This document shows positions 27,383 to 36,304 of a DNA stretch of 64,000 bases, piece by piece. Both the position numbers and the translations under genes were made by a program. Location: positions 310,001-374,000 of the forward strand of contig NZ_JBCFBO010000002.1 of the NCBI RefSeq assembly GCF_038562635.1, written 5' to 3'. The notes beneath the pieces are model-generated. The model was not told the DNA's origin and did not search any database. It saw only the letters and a program-made list of their open reading frames with translations. Position 1 is the first letter of the stretch. Each line of letters begins with the position of its first letter. The DNA is from Methanobacterium sp. Its GTDB lineage: Archaea; Methanobacteriota; Methanobacteria; Methanobacteriales; Methanobacteriaceae.

Positions 27383-28666
27383 ATGAAAATTCCGCAAAGA
27401 CTTCAAGGAAAATATGTAAAAGGAATATTAATATTCCTAATCACAGTTGCAATGATTATTGGGCCTGCTGCAGCAACATGTAACATAATCGTTATAACAG
27501 ACCCTACAGGAAAGGATCCAAATGGCGCAGCAGCAGGGAGTATGTCATTCCAGAACAACATGTTTCAATCAACTTTCCTATCCTCATCAAGCGGTCATTT
27601 TGCTATACTCTCCGGGGGTGAAGGTTCATCCACGCCCAGATTACAGGCTATTGTAGCAGCTGTAAAAGCTATGGAAGCGGGTGCTAGCCCACAAGCAGCA
27701 GCAAACCTCGCAAATTCATACAGTGGAATCAGGGTCCTGGTTGGAACCGCTACTAAAGGTGCGGCAGTAGGAGGATCATACGACGTTTACGTGGTCACAG
27801 TGTCAAATAATGGGACCATTACAGTAACACCTCACTCATCAGATGGAACCGCAGTTTTACCTGCAGGAACAAAAGGAGCTATTATCCACTTAAGGAATAC
27901 AGAAGGTAACCCTATGTATGGAACAGCTTCAAAAGTACGTCAGGAAACTGCAGTAAACATTGGTAAAATGATAAGAGACGGTTATTCTGCAACTTACATA
28001 CTGGGACAAGCATTTGGAGAAGTAGCAAATGATTCTGGCGAAAAGTACGGGGGTGGTGGAGTTAACCTTGTTTCAGGAATCACAACTGGAGACATGTTCA
28101 CTCCAGCTCAGTTAAACACAACCGGTTATGCTATGAACACTCCCTATGCCAAAATAAGTACATCCAGCGACGGATGGAGTATAGGTTATCCAGCAGCAGA
28201 GCAATACCAGACAGATCCATATGATGGTTCACCACTCAAGATAGAGTACGCCTATGAAGCGCTTATAAATGCCATTACAGTTACAGGGCAGACTGTACAG
28301 GTTTCTGTTTATGGAAGTGACGATGTAGGTATTTCAGAAACTACACAAGAAATCGTAGCTGCAACTGTAAAGAAATATGGTTACGATAACGTTCAAATAG
28401 CAAACAGAATCAATACAGCAATAGACAGTGGAACTATTGTAGGTGTTAACCATGTAGAACCTAAAGACATCAACGTCAAGTCAAGTTCAAGGGCAGTAGG
28501 AGTCTATTACAAACCTCTCGGTAACGACAGGTCTTCCCCACCATGGACTTTACCAATAAGCTCTTCACTTTTAGATTTAATTGGAAATATCCAAACTGCC
28601 ATAGGTTTAATACTGGTACTCCTGGTTCTGTTTAGAAGTACTCTAATCAGATCATTCATGAGATAA
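27383..28666 (+). CDS. Secreted protein of unknown function, pseudomurein cluster
   Basis: 427 residues. N-terminal signal (ILIFLITVAMIIGPAAA, about 14-30) followed directly by Thr-Cys, then a Gly/Ala/Ser-rich domain with SGGEGSSTPRLQAIVAAVKAMEAG and GEKYGGGGVNLVSG, and a C-terminal transmembrane helix (LIGNIQTAIGLILVLLVLF) ending in Arg-rich RSTLIRSFMR. So it is anchored at the outer face by its tail. A Cys next to the predicted cleavage site recalls Ntn-type peptidases, but no other family motif is seen. Six bases after the POTRA-like gene, so one operon; a role in wall assembly is inference from context. Confidence 0.6.
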   Translation: MKIPQRLQGKYVKGILIFLITVAMIIGPAAATCNIIVITDPTGKDPNGAAAGSMSFQNNMFQSTFLSSSSGHFAILSGGEGSSTPRLQAIVAAVKAMEAGASPQAAANLANSYSGIRVLVGTATKGAAVGGSYDVYVVTVSNNGTITVTPHSSDGTAVLPAGTKGAIIHLRNTEGNPMYGTASKVRQETAVNIGKMIRDGYSATYILGQAFGEVANDSGEKYGGGGVNLVSGITTGDMFTPAQLNTTGYAMNTPYAKISTSSDGWSIGYPAAEQYQTDPYDGSPLKIEYAYEALINAITVTGQTVQVSVYGSDDVGISETTQEIVAATVKKYGYDNVQIANRINTAIDSGTIVGVNHVEPKDINVKSSSRAVGVYYKPLGNDRSSPPWTLPISSSLLDLIGNIQTAIGLILVLLVLFRSTLIRSFMR

Positions 28667-29208
28667 TTAAAAGGATTTTTATAAATCCTTAACTTTTTTT
28701 AATTTTATTTTAACTAATTATTTCACAGTATCTATCAAAATAAAGATTTTCTACCAACGTATTTTATATTATTTTAAGCAAAACATTCTTTTCAATTAAT
28801 TTAGCATTTTTTAAGTTTTTAAAGATTATCATTGATTTTATCACGGTCCTCACTAAATCAGTGCTAAAAAAACAATATAAAACATGATATTTCATTAGAA
28901 TTGGTAGATAGTTAATATTTAAATAATTTGAAGATACTAATTAATATTATCAAAATAAATGAGGATATTATGGGGAGAAATTTTAAATTAATCTTCAAGG
29001 AATTATTGTCAATTTTTATCCGGATTAATACGCTTATTTTAGTGATTTTAAGACTCTACACTGATTTTAATTTGAAATTATCTAATTTAAACTGGATAAA
29101 TATGGTAAACTTTAATTCATTAGCTTTTCTTGATAATTGCATATATAATTTTTAAATTAAATTAAAAAAAAGATAAAATATTATGCGCTTAATATAGCGA
29201 GTGATAAA
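28667..29208. other. AT-rich intergenic region before an MFS transporter gene
   Basis: About 540 bases. T-rich DNA after the preceding stop (AAAAGGATTTTTATAAATCC, a small hairpin) fits a terminator. A 75-codon frame at 28928-29155 has low-complexity Ile/Asn/Leu content and no ribosome site and is not accepted. Nothing else is seen. Confidence 0.4.
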
Positions 29209-30816
29209 ATGAATGCAGAAAAGGTAAAAAATAGAAATTCTGAACCGGGAATGGTAGTTCTGGCCACCCTTATTTTGGGGGCTGCGGTGGCCAACTTGAA
29301 CTTATCAGTTGCCAATGTAGCCCTTCCATCTATAGGTTTGGCTTTTAATGCTTCGCAAGTTCAGATTAACATGGTTGCTGTGGGTTTCTCACTTGGCCTG
29401 GCTTCCTCAGTATTGTGGTTCGGGGCTCTTGGTGATCATCACGGTCGAAAAATGATGCTTATACTGGGAACTATTATATCTATACCTGCATCCTTACTGG
29501 CAGGTTTTGCCCCAACTGTTAATATACTGGTTTTAGCCCGTATAATTGGAGGTTTAGCTGCGGGAATGGCATTTCCAACAACATTAGCAATAATCACCGC
29601 ATTGTGGTCAGGTCCTAAACGAACGAGATCTATCGCTCTCTGGTCAGGCATAGGTGCCGCTATTGCGGCTTTAGGTCCACTTTTATCAGGATACCTCCTC
29701 ATATCTCGCCCATGGGGATCTGTATTTTTAATTACGTTGCCCCTTGCATTCTTAACATTAATTATGGCCATTAAATTCATCCCATCCCATGTAAATGAAA
29801 CCAAAAATCCAGTTGATAATGTGGGAGGCATAATGTCCCTCATACTCATAGGAACATTAATTATGGCCATTAACTTTGCCCCAGTACCCAGCATAAGAAC
29901 TTTAGTACTTGTTTTAATAATTTTAGCGGCTGTCGTTGGATTCTTATTTATAAAACACCAGCGGAGCATACCTAACCCTCTTTATGATCTAAAAGTAGCA
30001 GGCAGGCGGATTTTCTGGGTAGCGGCAAGCGCGGGAATAATTGTTTTTGGATCGTTGATGGGTGCTCTGTACATTGGGCAGCAGTTTTTACAAAATGTTC
30101 TGGGTTATTCAACCTTCGATGCAGGACTTTCGATTATACCCTCCGCAATTCTCATGATCCTAGTGGCGCCACAGTCTGCCAAGCTCGTAGAGTCACGAGG
30201 ATCCAGATTTACGCTTCTTGCAGGTTACCTGTTCTGTTTATTAGGATTCTTGACTATGTTACTGTTATGGAAAGAAGGCATACCCTACTGGAAGGTTGGG
30301 CTGGCTTATGCATTAATAGGAATTGGAGTTGGGTTAGCAGGGACTCCAGCATCCCATTCTCTTACAGGATCTGTTCCTGTTAAACGTGTAGGTATGGCAT
30401 CAGGCACAGCAGACCTGCAGCGTGATTTTGGCGGTGCCATTATGACTTCAATCTTTGGTACATTACTTACCGCAGGTTATGCTTCTGCATTTGCTTCAAA
30501 AATCAATAATGTTCCCCAGCAGATCTCTGCCAGTGTGGAAGCAACACTTCAAAAATCATTTGCCAGTGCTTCTACCCTTGCCCAGCAGTATCCTCAATAT
30601 TCAGATCAGATCATAGCCGGAGCCAAATCTTCTTTTTTAGTTGGAGATCGATGGGCATACCTTGCTGGAATTATTGCTATTTTGATTGGGGCAGCACTTG
30701 TATTTTACAAGTTTCCAAAGTTAGAAGAAGAGAAAAAATTACTTTCCCAGTACTATGAGATGGATACAAAAACAGAAAACACGGAAAAAGAAGATTTAAA
30801 GAGTTTTAAAAAATAA
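29209..30816 (+). CDS. MFS multidrug efflux transporter, DHA2 (14-helix) type
   Basis: 535 residues, about 14 transmembrane helices. N-terminal LATLILGAAVANLNLSVANVALPSIG matches the DHA2 motif (LDxTIVNVALP-like) and GALGDHHGRKMMLILG is the conserved MFS motif A between helices 2 and 3. Drug:H+ antiporter family (EmrB/QacA). Substrate not predictable. An extramembrane loop near the end (SASVEATLQKSFASASTLAQQYPQ) is typical. The GTGATAAAATG context supports the start. 18 bases upstream of a Na+/H+ antiporter gene in the same direction. Confidence 0.9.
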   Translation: MNAEKVKNRNSEPGMVVLATLILGAAVANLNLSVANVALPSIGLAFNASQVQINMVAVGFSLGLASSVLWFGALGDHHGRKMMLILGTIISIPASLLAGFAPTVNILVLARIIGGLAAGMAFPTTLAIITALWSGPKRTRSIALWSGIGAAIAALGPLLSGYLLISRPWGSVFLITLPLAFLTLIMAIKFIPSHVNETKNPVDNVGGIMSLILIGTLIMAINFAPVPSIRTLVLVLIILAAVVGFLFIKHQRSIPNPLYDLKVAGRRIFWVAASAGIIVFGSLMGALYIGQQFLQNVLGYSTFDAGLSIIPSAILMILVAPQSAKLVESRGSRFTLLAGYLFCLLGFLTMLLLWKEGIPYWKVGLAYALIGIGVGLAGTPASHSLTGSVPVKRVGMASGTADLQRDFGGAIMTSIFGTLLTAGYASAFASKINNVPQQISASVEATLQKSFASASTLAQQYPQYSDQIIAGAKSSFLVGDRWAYLAGIIAILIGAALVFYKFPKLEEEKKLLSQYYEMDTKTENTEKEDLKSFKK

Positions 30817-30834
30817 TCAGTTCATGGAGATATC

Positions 30835-32091
30835 ATGATTGAAATCATTTTCTTTTTTATAATGCTCCTAGTAGTAGCGATTTTTTCCTGTTTAATTGGC
30901 AAACTTCCAGTTAGTTTCCAGATGATATTTATTGTAGCAGGAATGTTAACAGGATGGCTTGTTACAGGATATGTAGACATTACCAAGCCTCCATATTCAA
31001 CCATAATTTTTTTAATTGCAGAAATAGCTCTTGTTCTTGTTCTTTTCAGTGATGCATCTCGAGTAGGATTAAAAGCGCTGAATAATAACCTGAGTACAAG
31101 ACTACTAACCATAGGTTTACCTATTACTATTATTTTAGGAGTAGTGATAGCAACCCTACTATTCCCAGGCATACCATGGTGGGTAGCAGGCATTATAGGT
31201 GCTGCTCTAGCTCCAACAGACGCAGCCTTAGGACAAATAGTAGTTCAAAACAAAAAAGTACCTGAAAGAATACGCAAAACAATAGAAGTGGAAAGTGGAT
31301 TAAACGATGGAGGTTCAGTCCCTTTCCTTTTAGTTTTTATAGCCATTGGTTTGGCAGCAGAAACTTTTAGACCAATGGGGTACTTTATTCAGGTTGCTCT
31401 AGAACAAATTGGTTTTGGAATAATTGTAGGTGTGGTAGTTGGAATTGGGGGAGGGTGGCTGGTTTTAAAAGCCCAGGATAAAGAATGGATCACTCCCAAC
31501 TTCCAGAGAATAGCTTTTCTGGCAATAGCAATACTCACATTTCTTATAGCAGATCAACTAGGAGGAAGTGGATTTATAGCAGCCTTTATCGGCGGTTTGG
31601 CATTAGGATATGTTGTTAAGGATGCAGGAAAAATTTTAATAGATTTCTCCGAAACGGAAGGGCAGTTGCTGAATTTAACAGTGTTCTTCCTATTAGGAAT
31701 AGCAGTTCTTCCCCTGCTCTTGAATGTAACCTGGCAAATAATTCTCTACGCTGTTTTAAGTTTGACAGTTATTAGGATGTTACCAGTGGCTATATCATTA
31801 ATTGGCACTAAATTGGATTTTGATACAGTACTATTTATCGGTTGGTTTGGTCCTAGAGGATTAGCATCGATAGTACTGGCCCTTTTAGCTTTAGAAGAAT
31901 TAAAAGTATTCCCTGGAGACAGCACTTTTATTTCAGTTGTTTTCATTACGGTGCTGATTAGTGTTTTTGCACATGGATTTACAGCTTCCCCATTATCAAC
32001 CATTTATTCAAGAAGAATAAACAGTGACAATCTTAAAATAGAAGACAAAAATGAAAACAAATCATTAACTCCAAAAAGTAAGCGATTATAA
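30835..32091 (+). CDS. Cation:proton antiporter, CPA1/NhaP type
   Basis: 418 residues with about 12 transmembrane helices. Key motifs: APTDAALGQIVVQ (conserved Asp) and VESGLNDGGSVPFLLVFIAI (the N-D-G ion-binding motif, about residues 152-171), plus WFGPRGLASIVLALL, typical of NhaP-like Na+(K+)/H+ exchangers. The charged C-terminal tail is short. GGAGATATC precedes the ATG. Follows the MFS transporter with an 18-base gap, so probably the same transcript; convergent with a broken permease gene. Confidence 0.9.
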   Translation: MIEIIFFFIMLLVVAIFSCLIGKLPVSFQMIFIVAGMLTGWLVTGYVDITKPPYSTIIFLIAEIALVLVLFSDASRVGLKALNNNLSTRLLTIGLPITIILGVVIATLLFPGIPWWVAGIIGAALAPTDAALGQIVVQNKKVPERIRKTIEVESGLNDGGSVPFLLVFIAIGLAAETFRPMGYFIQVALEQIGFGIIVGVVVGIGGGWLVLKAQDKEWITPNFQRIAFLAIAILTFLIADQLGGSGFIAAFIGGLALGYVVKDAGKILIDFSETEGQLLNLTVFFLLGIAVLPLLLNVTWQIILYAVLSLTVIRMLPVAISLIGTKLDFDTVLFIGWFGPRGLASIVLALLALEELKVFPGDSTFISVVFITVLISVFAHGFTASPLSTIYSRRINSDNLKIEDKNENKSLTPKSKRL

Positions 32092-32138
32092 AATTATTTA
32101 AAACCGTTAGTTTACAAAACTGAAATTTACATACTCGT

Positions 32139-33150
32139 TTATTTCTCTTTTTTCTGCTTATTGATGTTTACTTCTGCATCTTCCTCACTACTAGCCATAA
32201 GTAAAGCCAGCCATCGTGTTTCATCAAAATTTTCCAGATATTTTATGATGATCAGGGTCAACGGCACGCCGAGGAAAAATCCAACAGGCCCTAAAATCCA
32301 TCCCCATACAAACAATGAAGCAAATACCACATAAACTGACATTTGAAGCCCTTTTCCAGTTAATCTAGGAAATATATAGCTTTCTGCAATGGTATTAATT
32401 GTAATAAAGAAAAGTCCCATTATTAGGGCTGCCTGTATTCCATATTTACTCCAGGCCACCAGCACAGGAGGAATCGCTGCTATTACAATACCAAATATGG
32501 AATAAATCCAAGTATAAATGTTAATAAACCCCAGAGTACTGCAAAGTTAATGTCAAATATGAAAAGAACACCTGCAACACCTACACCATAAATAAGATTT
32601 ATCTTTACCCGGATTATAAAATATTTAATGAAATCGCCGACAAGAGCAAAAGTTTTATTCAAAGTAAAATTATCTGCGCCTAATCCTTTGATCAGTCTTT
32701 TTTTAATTTGAGGAAGCTCATAAACCAGGAATATCACAGCAAATATAATAAAAGTACCATCTGCTATAAGTCCCTTTATATCTGGTTATGGGTATATTGG
32801 AAACAATGAACTCAATTATTTGATTTCCGTATTGTGCAGAAATTAGATGATTTTATCGATAAATCCGGGAGTGCCTGTACTAATTGAGACAATGTTACTA
32901 CCAGAAATGCCAATATTCCGAGACCCAAAATAAAAATTCCCAGAAGAGTTATCAACATTCCAATGTTGTAAAAGAGACCTCTTTTTTCCAACCATTTTAA
33001 AAATGGGTAGATAAGTAAGCTCAAGAATATAGAAAGCAGTATGAGACTAGTTATAGGTGCAGTAAATTTTAATGCAACTACTGCAGATAAAATAACCACA
33101 ATTATAATAATCTGCCGGAGAAACGGCGGCATTTTAAAGTTATCCATCAT
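32139..33150 (-). pseudogene. AI-2E/PerM family permease, broken by several frameshifts
   Basis: Three consecutive minus-strand frames together make one AI-2E family (PF01594-type) permease. N-terminal part: MMDNFKMPPFLRQIIIIVV...LPDLS (33150 to about 32850). Middle: IFAVIFLVYELPQIKKRL...LGFIPYL (to about 32490). End: GIVIAAIPPVLVAWSKYG...NTIAESYIFPRL (to 32139). The family motif (FIPYLGxxIAAIPPVL) is itself split by a frameshift near 32490, and at least two other shifts lie near 32845 and 32790. With three indels in 1 kb a real pseudogene is more likely than sequencing error, though the latter is not excluded. Confidence 0.8.
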
Positions 33151-33206
33151 TTTTTTTGTTCCTTATTAAAATTTAAGTAATAATCAAAAAAGAAAATGAA
33201 AAAGTT

Positions 33207-33581
33207 TTAGAATTTCTGATCTATATTGACAATTCCCATACTTTCAGATGTACTTTGAGTTTGTACAGCATTTCCACCCCTGAGCAACTGTATAGTTAAA
33301 GTACCATTGCCTTTATTCTCTATAGATACTGTGACATGACCCGGATTAGGGCCTAAGTTATAATTAGCGTTTCCCGTTCCATTAATTTGCATATTTCCAT
33401 TTGTATATGCATAGTCACCAGTCCATGGACCATCAGCTGTAATTTGAAGTGTTACATTTGAGTTATTTTGATTTGAAGTACCGTTACTGCTATTGTTTGA
33501 CATATTGTTACTGCTTGTGCATCCTGAAGCAAAAACAACCAGTATCGATATGGCCAGTATAATTCCCGCAATCTTTTTCAT
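33207..33581 (-). CDS. Small secreted lipoprotein
   Basis: 124 residues. Signal MKKIAGIILAISILVVFASGC with a lipobox-like FASGC at residue 21, then an Asn/Ser-rich linker (NNMSNNSSNGTSNQNNSN) and a compact beta-rich domain (VTLQITADGPWTGDYAYTNG...HVTVSIENKGNGTLTIQLLR). This layout is common for methanogen surface lipoproteins. Function unknown. GGAAATTATC precedes the ATG. Confidence 0.75.
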   Translation of the reverse strand: MKKIAGIILAISILVVFASGCTSSNNMSNNSSNGTSNQNNSNVTLQITADGPWTGDYAYTNGNMQINGTGNANYNLGPNPGHVTVSIENKGNGTLTIQLLRGGNAVQTQSTSESMGIVNIDQKF

Positions 33582-33650
33582 GATAATTTCCTCTTTTTGC
33601 CCATAATTTTACCATGAAACCATTTTATACCATGATAATCCACATTTTAT

Positions 33651-33857
33651 TTATTCAAATAACAGATCATACTCATGTTCTGTTATTATTCCTTTATTTT
33701 GCAGTAATTTAGCTAATTTCTTTAATGTATCTAAATCAACAGACTCTTCCATGTTATTTGATTGATCTGATGACTCGTTAGCTTCATTCATTGCCATCAT
33801 TCTTCTTCTTGTTCTTCTTCTAGCTCCACCACGCCCTAAAGGTCCTAACTCCGGCAT
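33651..33857 (-). CDS. Small SHOCT-like domain protein
   Basis: 68 residues. Basic N-terminal stretch GGARRRTRRRMMAMNE, then a C-terminal motif LDTLKKLAKLLQNKGIITEHEYDLLF that matches the SHOCT short C-terminal domain (LxxLxxLxxxGxITxxEFxxxK). SHOCT modules often mediate oligomerisation or binding. AGGTGATATT precedes the ATG. Between a lipoprotein and a DUF308 membrane protein on the same strand. Confidence 0.75.
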   Translation of the reverse strand: MPELGPLGRGGARRRTRRRMMAMNEANESSDQSNNMEESVDLDTLKKLAKLLQNKGIITEHEYDLLFE

Positions 33858-33920
33858 AATATCACCTTTTTAGTTAAATACATCTTTTTAATGAGACAGG
33901 CTTGCCGATTTTAAATCATT

Positions 33921-34445
33921 TTAAATTTCTAATTTTTCAGTATTCACCAGATCAGATGGATTAACAAAGAATAAAGCTATTCCATCAATTACCAGCCAGA
34001 TTCCAATTAACAAAGCAAGGTAATAAGGGTCCCATGCAAATGAAGCCAGTATTATATATAATATACCTAATATAATACCTATACCCCCAGATCCTTTAGC
34101 TGCTGTTCCTTCTTTAGTAAATAATGACATTATACCTGAAATTATCAGGAAAAAACCTGCAAAGAAGAGAGCTATGCTTGTTAAGAAGCTAAATGCAAGT
34201 ATATGTCCAAATAAGCCTATTCCACAAATTACTGCTACCAGCCCAAGTATTAAAAAGGCAATACTTGCGGCTTTACTTGCTCCCCATGTCCCGAAACTCT
34301 GTGCTAATAACCATATTCCTAAAAACACTACAGCCAATCCGGCTAGGACACTGGCTGTGAAAATACTTAACAATGGGAAAGCAATGACCAAAATACCTAA
34401 AATTACAGCTAAAATACCTAACAACATGTTGTTACCTTCAGCCAT
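33921..34445 (-). CDS. DUF308/HdeD-like membrane protein
   Basis: 174 residues with six hydrophobic helices arranged in pairs: LLGILAVILGILVIAFPLLS, VLAGLAVVFLGIWLLAQSF, then two more similar pairs. The repeated LGIxxIxxP and GxxxLxxG patterns fit the HdeD/DUF308 family, linked to acid stress in bacteria; no role is known in methanogens. GGGGGTATGTTAT lies upstream of the ATG. Last gene before a long intergenic region. Confidence 0.8.
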   Translation of the reverse strand: MAEGNNMLLGILAVILGILVIAFPLLSIFTASVLAGLAVVFLGIWLLAQSFGTWGASKAASIAFLILGLVAVICGIGLFGHILAFSFLTSIALFFAGFFLIISGIMSLFTKEGTAAKGSGGIGIILGILYIILASFAWDPYYLALLIGIWLVIDGIALFFVNPSDLVNTEKLEI

Positions 34446-34736
34446 ATAACATACCCCCTTTTATTTTTTTCAAGCAAGCCCTAATAAATTATTATATTAA
34501 TAAATATAAATAATTATTTATTACTAATATCTGGCAGCTCATATACATTGAATTAATTTGAGGCAAATTAACAACAGAATTAAAAACATGATAATCATAA
34601 CTACTAGATACTCTAAATGAGATATAATTAAATAAAAATTGAAGAGCGGTTAAACTTTAAAAATGAGAACTATCCATAGAGAACAACAGGAAATAATTTA
34701 TTAATAGGACCACATAGCCAGTGCAAAATTTAACAG
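34446..34736. other. AT-rich intergenic DNA
   Basis: No gene supported. Contains TATA-like blocks that could drive the DUF308 gene on the minus strand. The decayed gene at 34737 follows. Confidence 0.3.
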
Positions 34737-34970
34737 ATGTGTTTATCTGAAAATGTATATTCATATCTTAAAAATCAAGAAGATGCTTTCGTAACCGATT
34801 TAAAAACAGTGCGAAAACATGCTAATCAATTCAAAATTAGTAGCTAATAGATAAACTTAAAAATCAATGGATTGTTTGATTCACGAGCGATCAATGGAGA
34901 AAAATTTGAAAATATAGAAAAGAAACGTTTTACCTTTTATACAGTCCGCATTAATTATACAGTTACATAA
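34737..34970 (+). pseudogene. Decayed small regulator-like gene
   Basis: One frame of 78 codons runs from ATG 34737 to TAA 34970 with only two internal stops, adjacent to each other (TAA TAG, 34845-34850). Before the stops it reads SENVYSYLKNQEDAFVTDLK then TVRKHANQFKIS; after them KINGLFDSRAINGEKFENI then EKKRFTFYTV. The charged, balanced composition is unlike the surrounding AT-rich spacer and has the feel of a small winged-helix regulator with a two-codon lesion or a missing segment. Not recognised as a named family. Confidence 0.45.
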
Positions 34971-35170
34971 GATAAATTTAAATACCGTAATTTTAGATAT
35001 AATAACTCTTATACCATTAATTGAATCTTAAATACTAATTTTATATTTTTAAAAATAAAGAATATTTAATTAGAAATCATCTACAATACTCATATATCCA
35101 TAAAAATAATTTTTTAAAAATCAAGTTTTGTTTAATTAATCATATCAAAAATAATTATACTGGTGAAAAA
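34971..35170. promoter_or_regulatory. Leader of the DUF356 gene
   Basis: About 200 AT-rich bases. TTTAAATACC at 34977-34986 is a good archaeal TATA box though rather far from the gene; others are TATATTTTTAAAA near 35042. GGTGAAAAAATG gives the ribosome site for the following gene. Confidence 0.3.
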
Positions 35171-35533
35171 ATGACTCTAATTTTAATACGTGCAAACAGT
35201 CAAGGAAAACTATTGAATGCCATTGCAGACATTGAACGGCATGCTAATTTAAGAATATCAGGAAAACCAAAGATAATTGAACCTCAAATTGCAGATAAAC
35301 TAGCTAAAGGGATTCTTAAGCAGAATTTAAGATCAAAATGTGAAATAGCAACTCTTATAAAAGTTTTAGACGACACAACAAAAAGCATAATGCATATTAA
35401 AAAAATACACCCGCCAGCACATATTGTTGTTATAAGCGAGGAATATAAAGAATTTGAAGAAATAAAAAAGATGTTTAATAGGTTACCTGTACTTAAAGGC
35501 TATTATTCACATAAATCAGTTCCTTCAAATTAA
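35171..35533 (+). CDS. DUF356 family protein (methanogen-conserved)
   Basis: 120 residues. LILIRANSQGKLLNAIADIERHANLRISGKPKIIEP and IHPPAHIVVISEEYKEFEEI match the pattern I know for DUF356, a small soluble protein found in methanogenic archaea. No catalytic motif is visible. GGTGAAAAA precedes the ATG. Monocistronic, convergent with a zinc-ribbon membrane protein gene. Confidence 0.7.
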   Translation: MTLILIRANSQGKLLNAIADIERHANLRISGKPKIIEPQIADKLAKGILKQNLRSKCEIATLIKVLDDTTKSIMHIKKIHPPAHIVVISEEYKEFEEIKKMFNRLPVLKGYYSHKSVPSN

Positions 35534-35556
35534 AATTTTTTAGTTAAGCACTAATC

Positions 35557-36219
35557 TTATTTTTCAGCTTTAATTAAGAATTCACGTATTGAAGTACCTA
35601 TTACTCCTCCAATAAGGCCAAAAAGGGCAAGGATTAATATAGCACCGCTCATTTCAAAAATGAATATTTCTATATTAAAGAGGATATCATCAATAAATAA
35701 AAAATTACCTCTAAGACTTAAAATTAAGAGTGCAGCTATTACACCAACTATAATTCCATTTATAGCTCCATCTTCACTTTTTCCTCCAGCAATTAAAGAT
35801 GCAACTATTCCGCCAATTAAAAGCAATAATAAAGCATAATTCGAATCTACAAATATGAAAGTAGGGATCACTACAATTAAAACGCCTACAATAATTGCCA
35901 CTGCCCTCAATATCCATTTATTAGATGTAAATTTTAGCACATTTTTATTAGAATCAGTAGAGCTATTTTCTTCATTTTTGGTATCTTTTATCATTTTACC
36001 ACATGATTTACAGTATTTCTCATCTGCAGAATTCTCAATTCCACAGTCAGGACAAATATTAAATTCATTTATAGGGTCTAATTCTTCATCGAAATGTGCA
36101 TTAAAATTTTGGACATAACTGAGAGAACCTCCGCACTCACATGCCTCAAATTCATCGGGCTTTTCTCCTTCTTTAAGCTTGTAATAGCCACCACATTTCT
36201 CACAGATAAGATAAGACAT
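35557..36219 (-). CDS. Zinc-ribbon membrane protein
   Basis: 220 residues. Two N-terminal zinc-binding elements: CEKCGGYYKL...CECGG (about 6-31) and CPDCGIENSADEKYCKSCG (about 56-74), the latter a standard zinc ribbon (CPxCGxxxxxxxxFCxxCG). The second half has four to five hydrophobic helices (AVAIIVGVLIVVIPTFIFV onward; GGIVASLIAGG; GAILILALFGLIGGVIGTSI). Methanogens have many such zinc-ribbon/membrane fusions of unknown use. Convergent with DUF356. Confidence 0.75.
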   Translation of the reverse strand: MSYLICEKCGGYYKLKEGEKPDEFEACECGGSLSYVQNFNAHFDEELDPINEFNICPDCGIENSADEKYCKSCGKMIKDTKNEENSSTDSNKNVLKFTSNKWILRAVAIIVGVLIVVIPTFIFVDSNYALLLLLIGGIVASLIAGGKSEDGAINGIIVGVIAALLILSLRGNFLFIDDILFNIEIFIFEMSGAILILALFGLIGGVIGTSIREFLIKAEK

Positions 36220-36304
36220 CTAAACACATCAACTGAGATAATCTACTATTATTATTTGTTTTGCATGATTAATAAATTTTAATAATACATAATAAATAAT
36301 GACC

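Noticed and set aside
28928..29155. 75-codon frame before the MFS transporter gene
   Set aside because: Ile/Asn/Leu-rich low-complexity translation in AT-rich DNA, no ribosome binding site and no motif.
29439..29969. 176-codon minus-strand frame opposite the MFS transporter
   Set aside because: Antisense shadow; the plus-strand frame has clear MFS motifs and a proper start.
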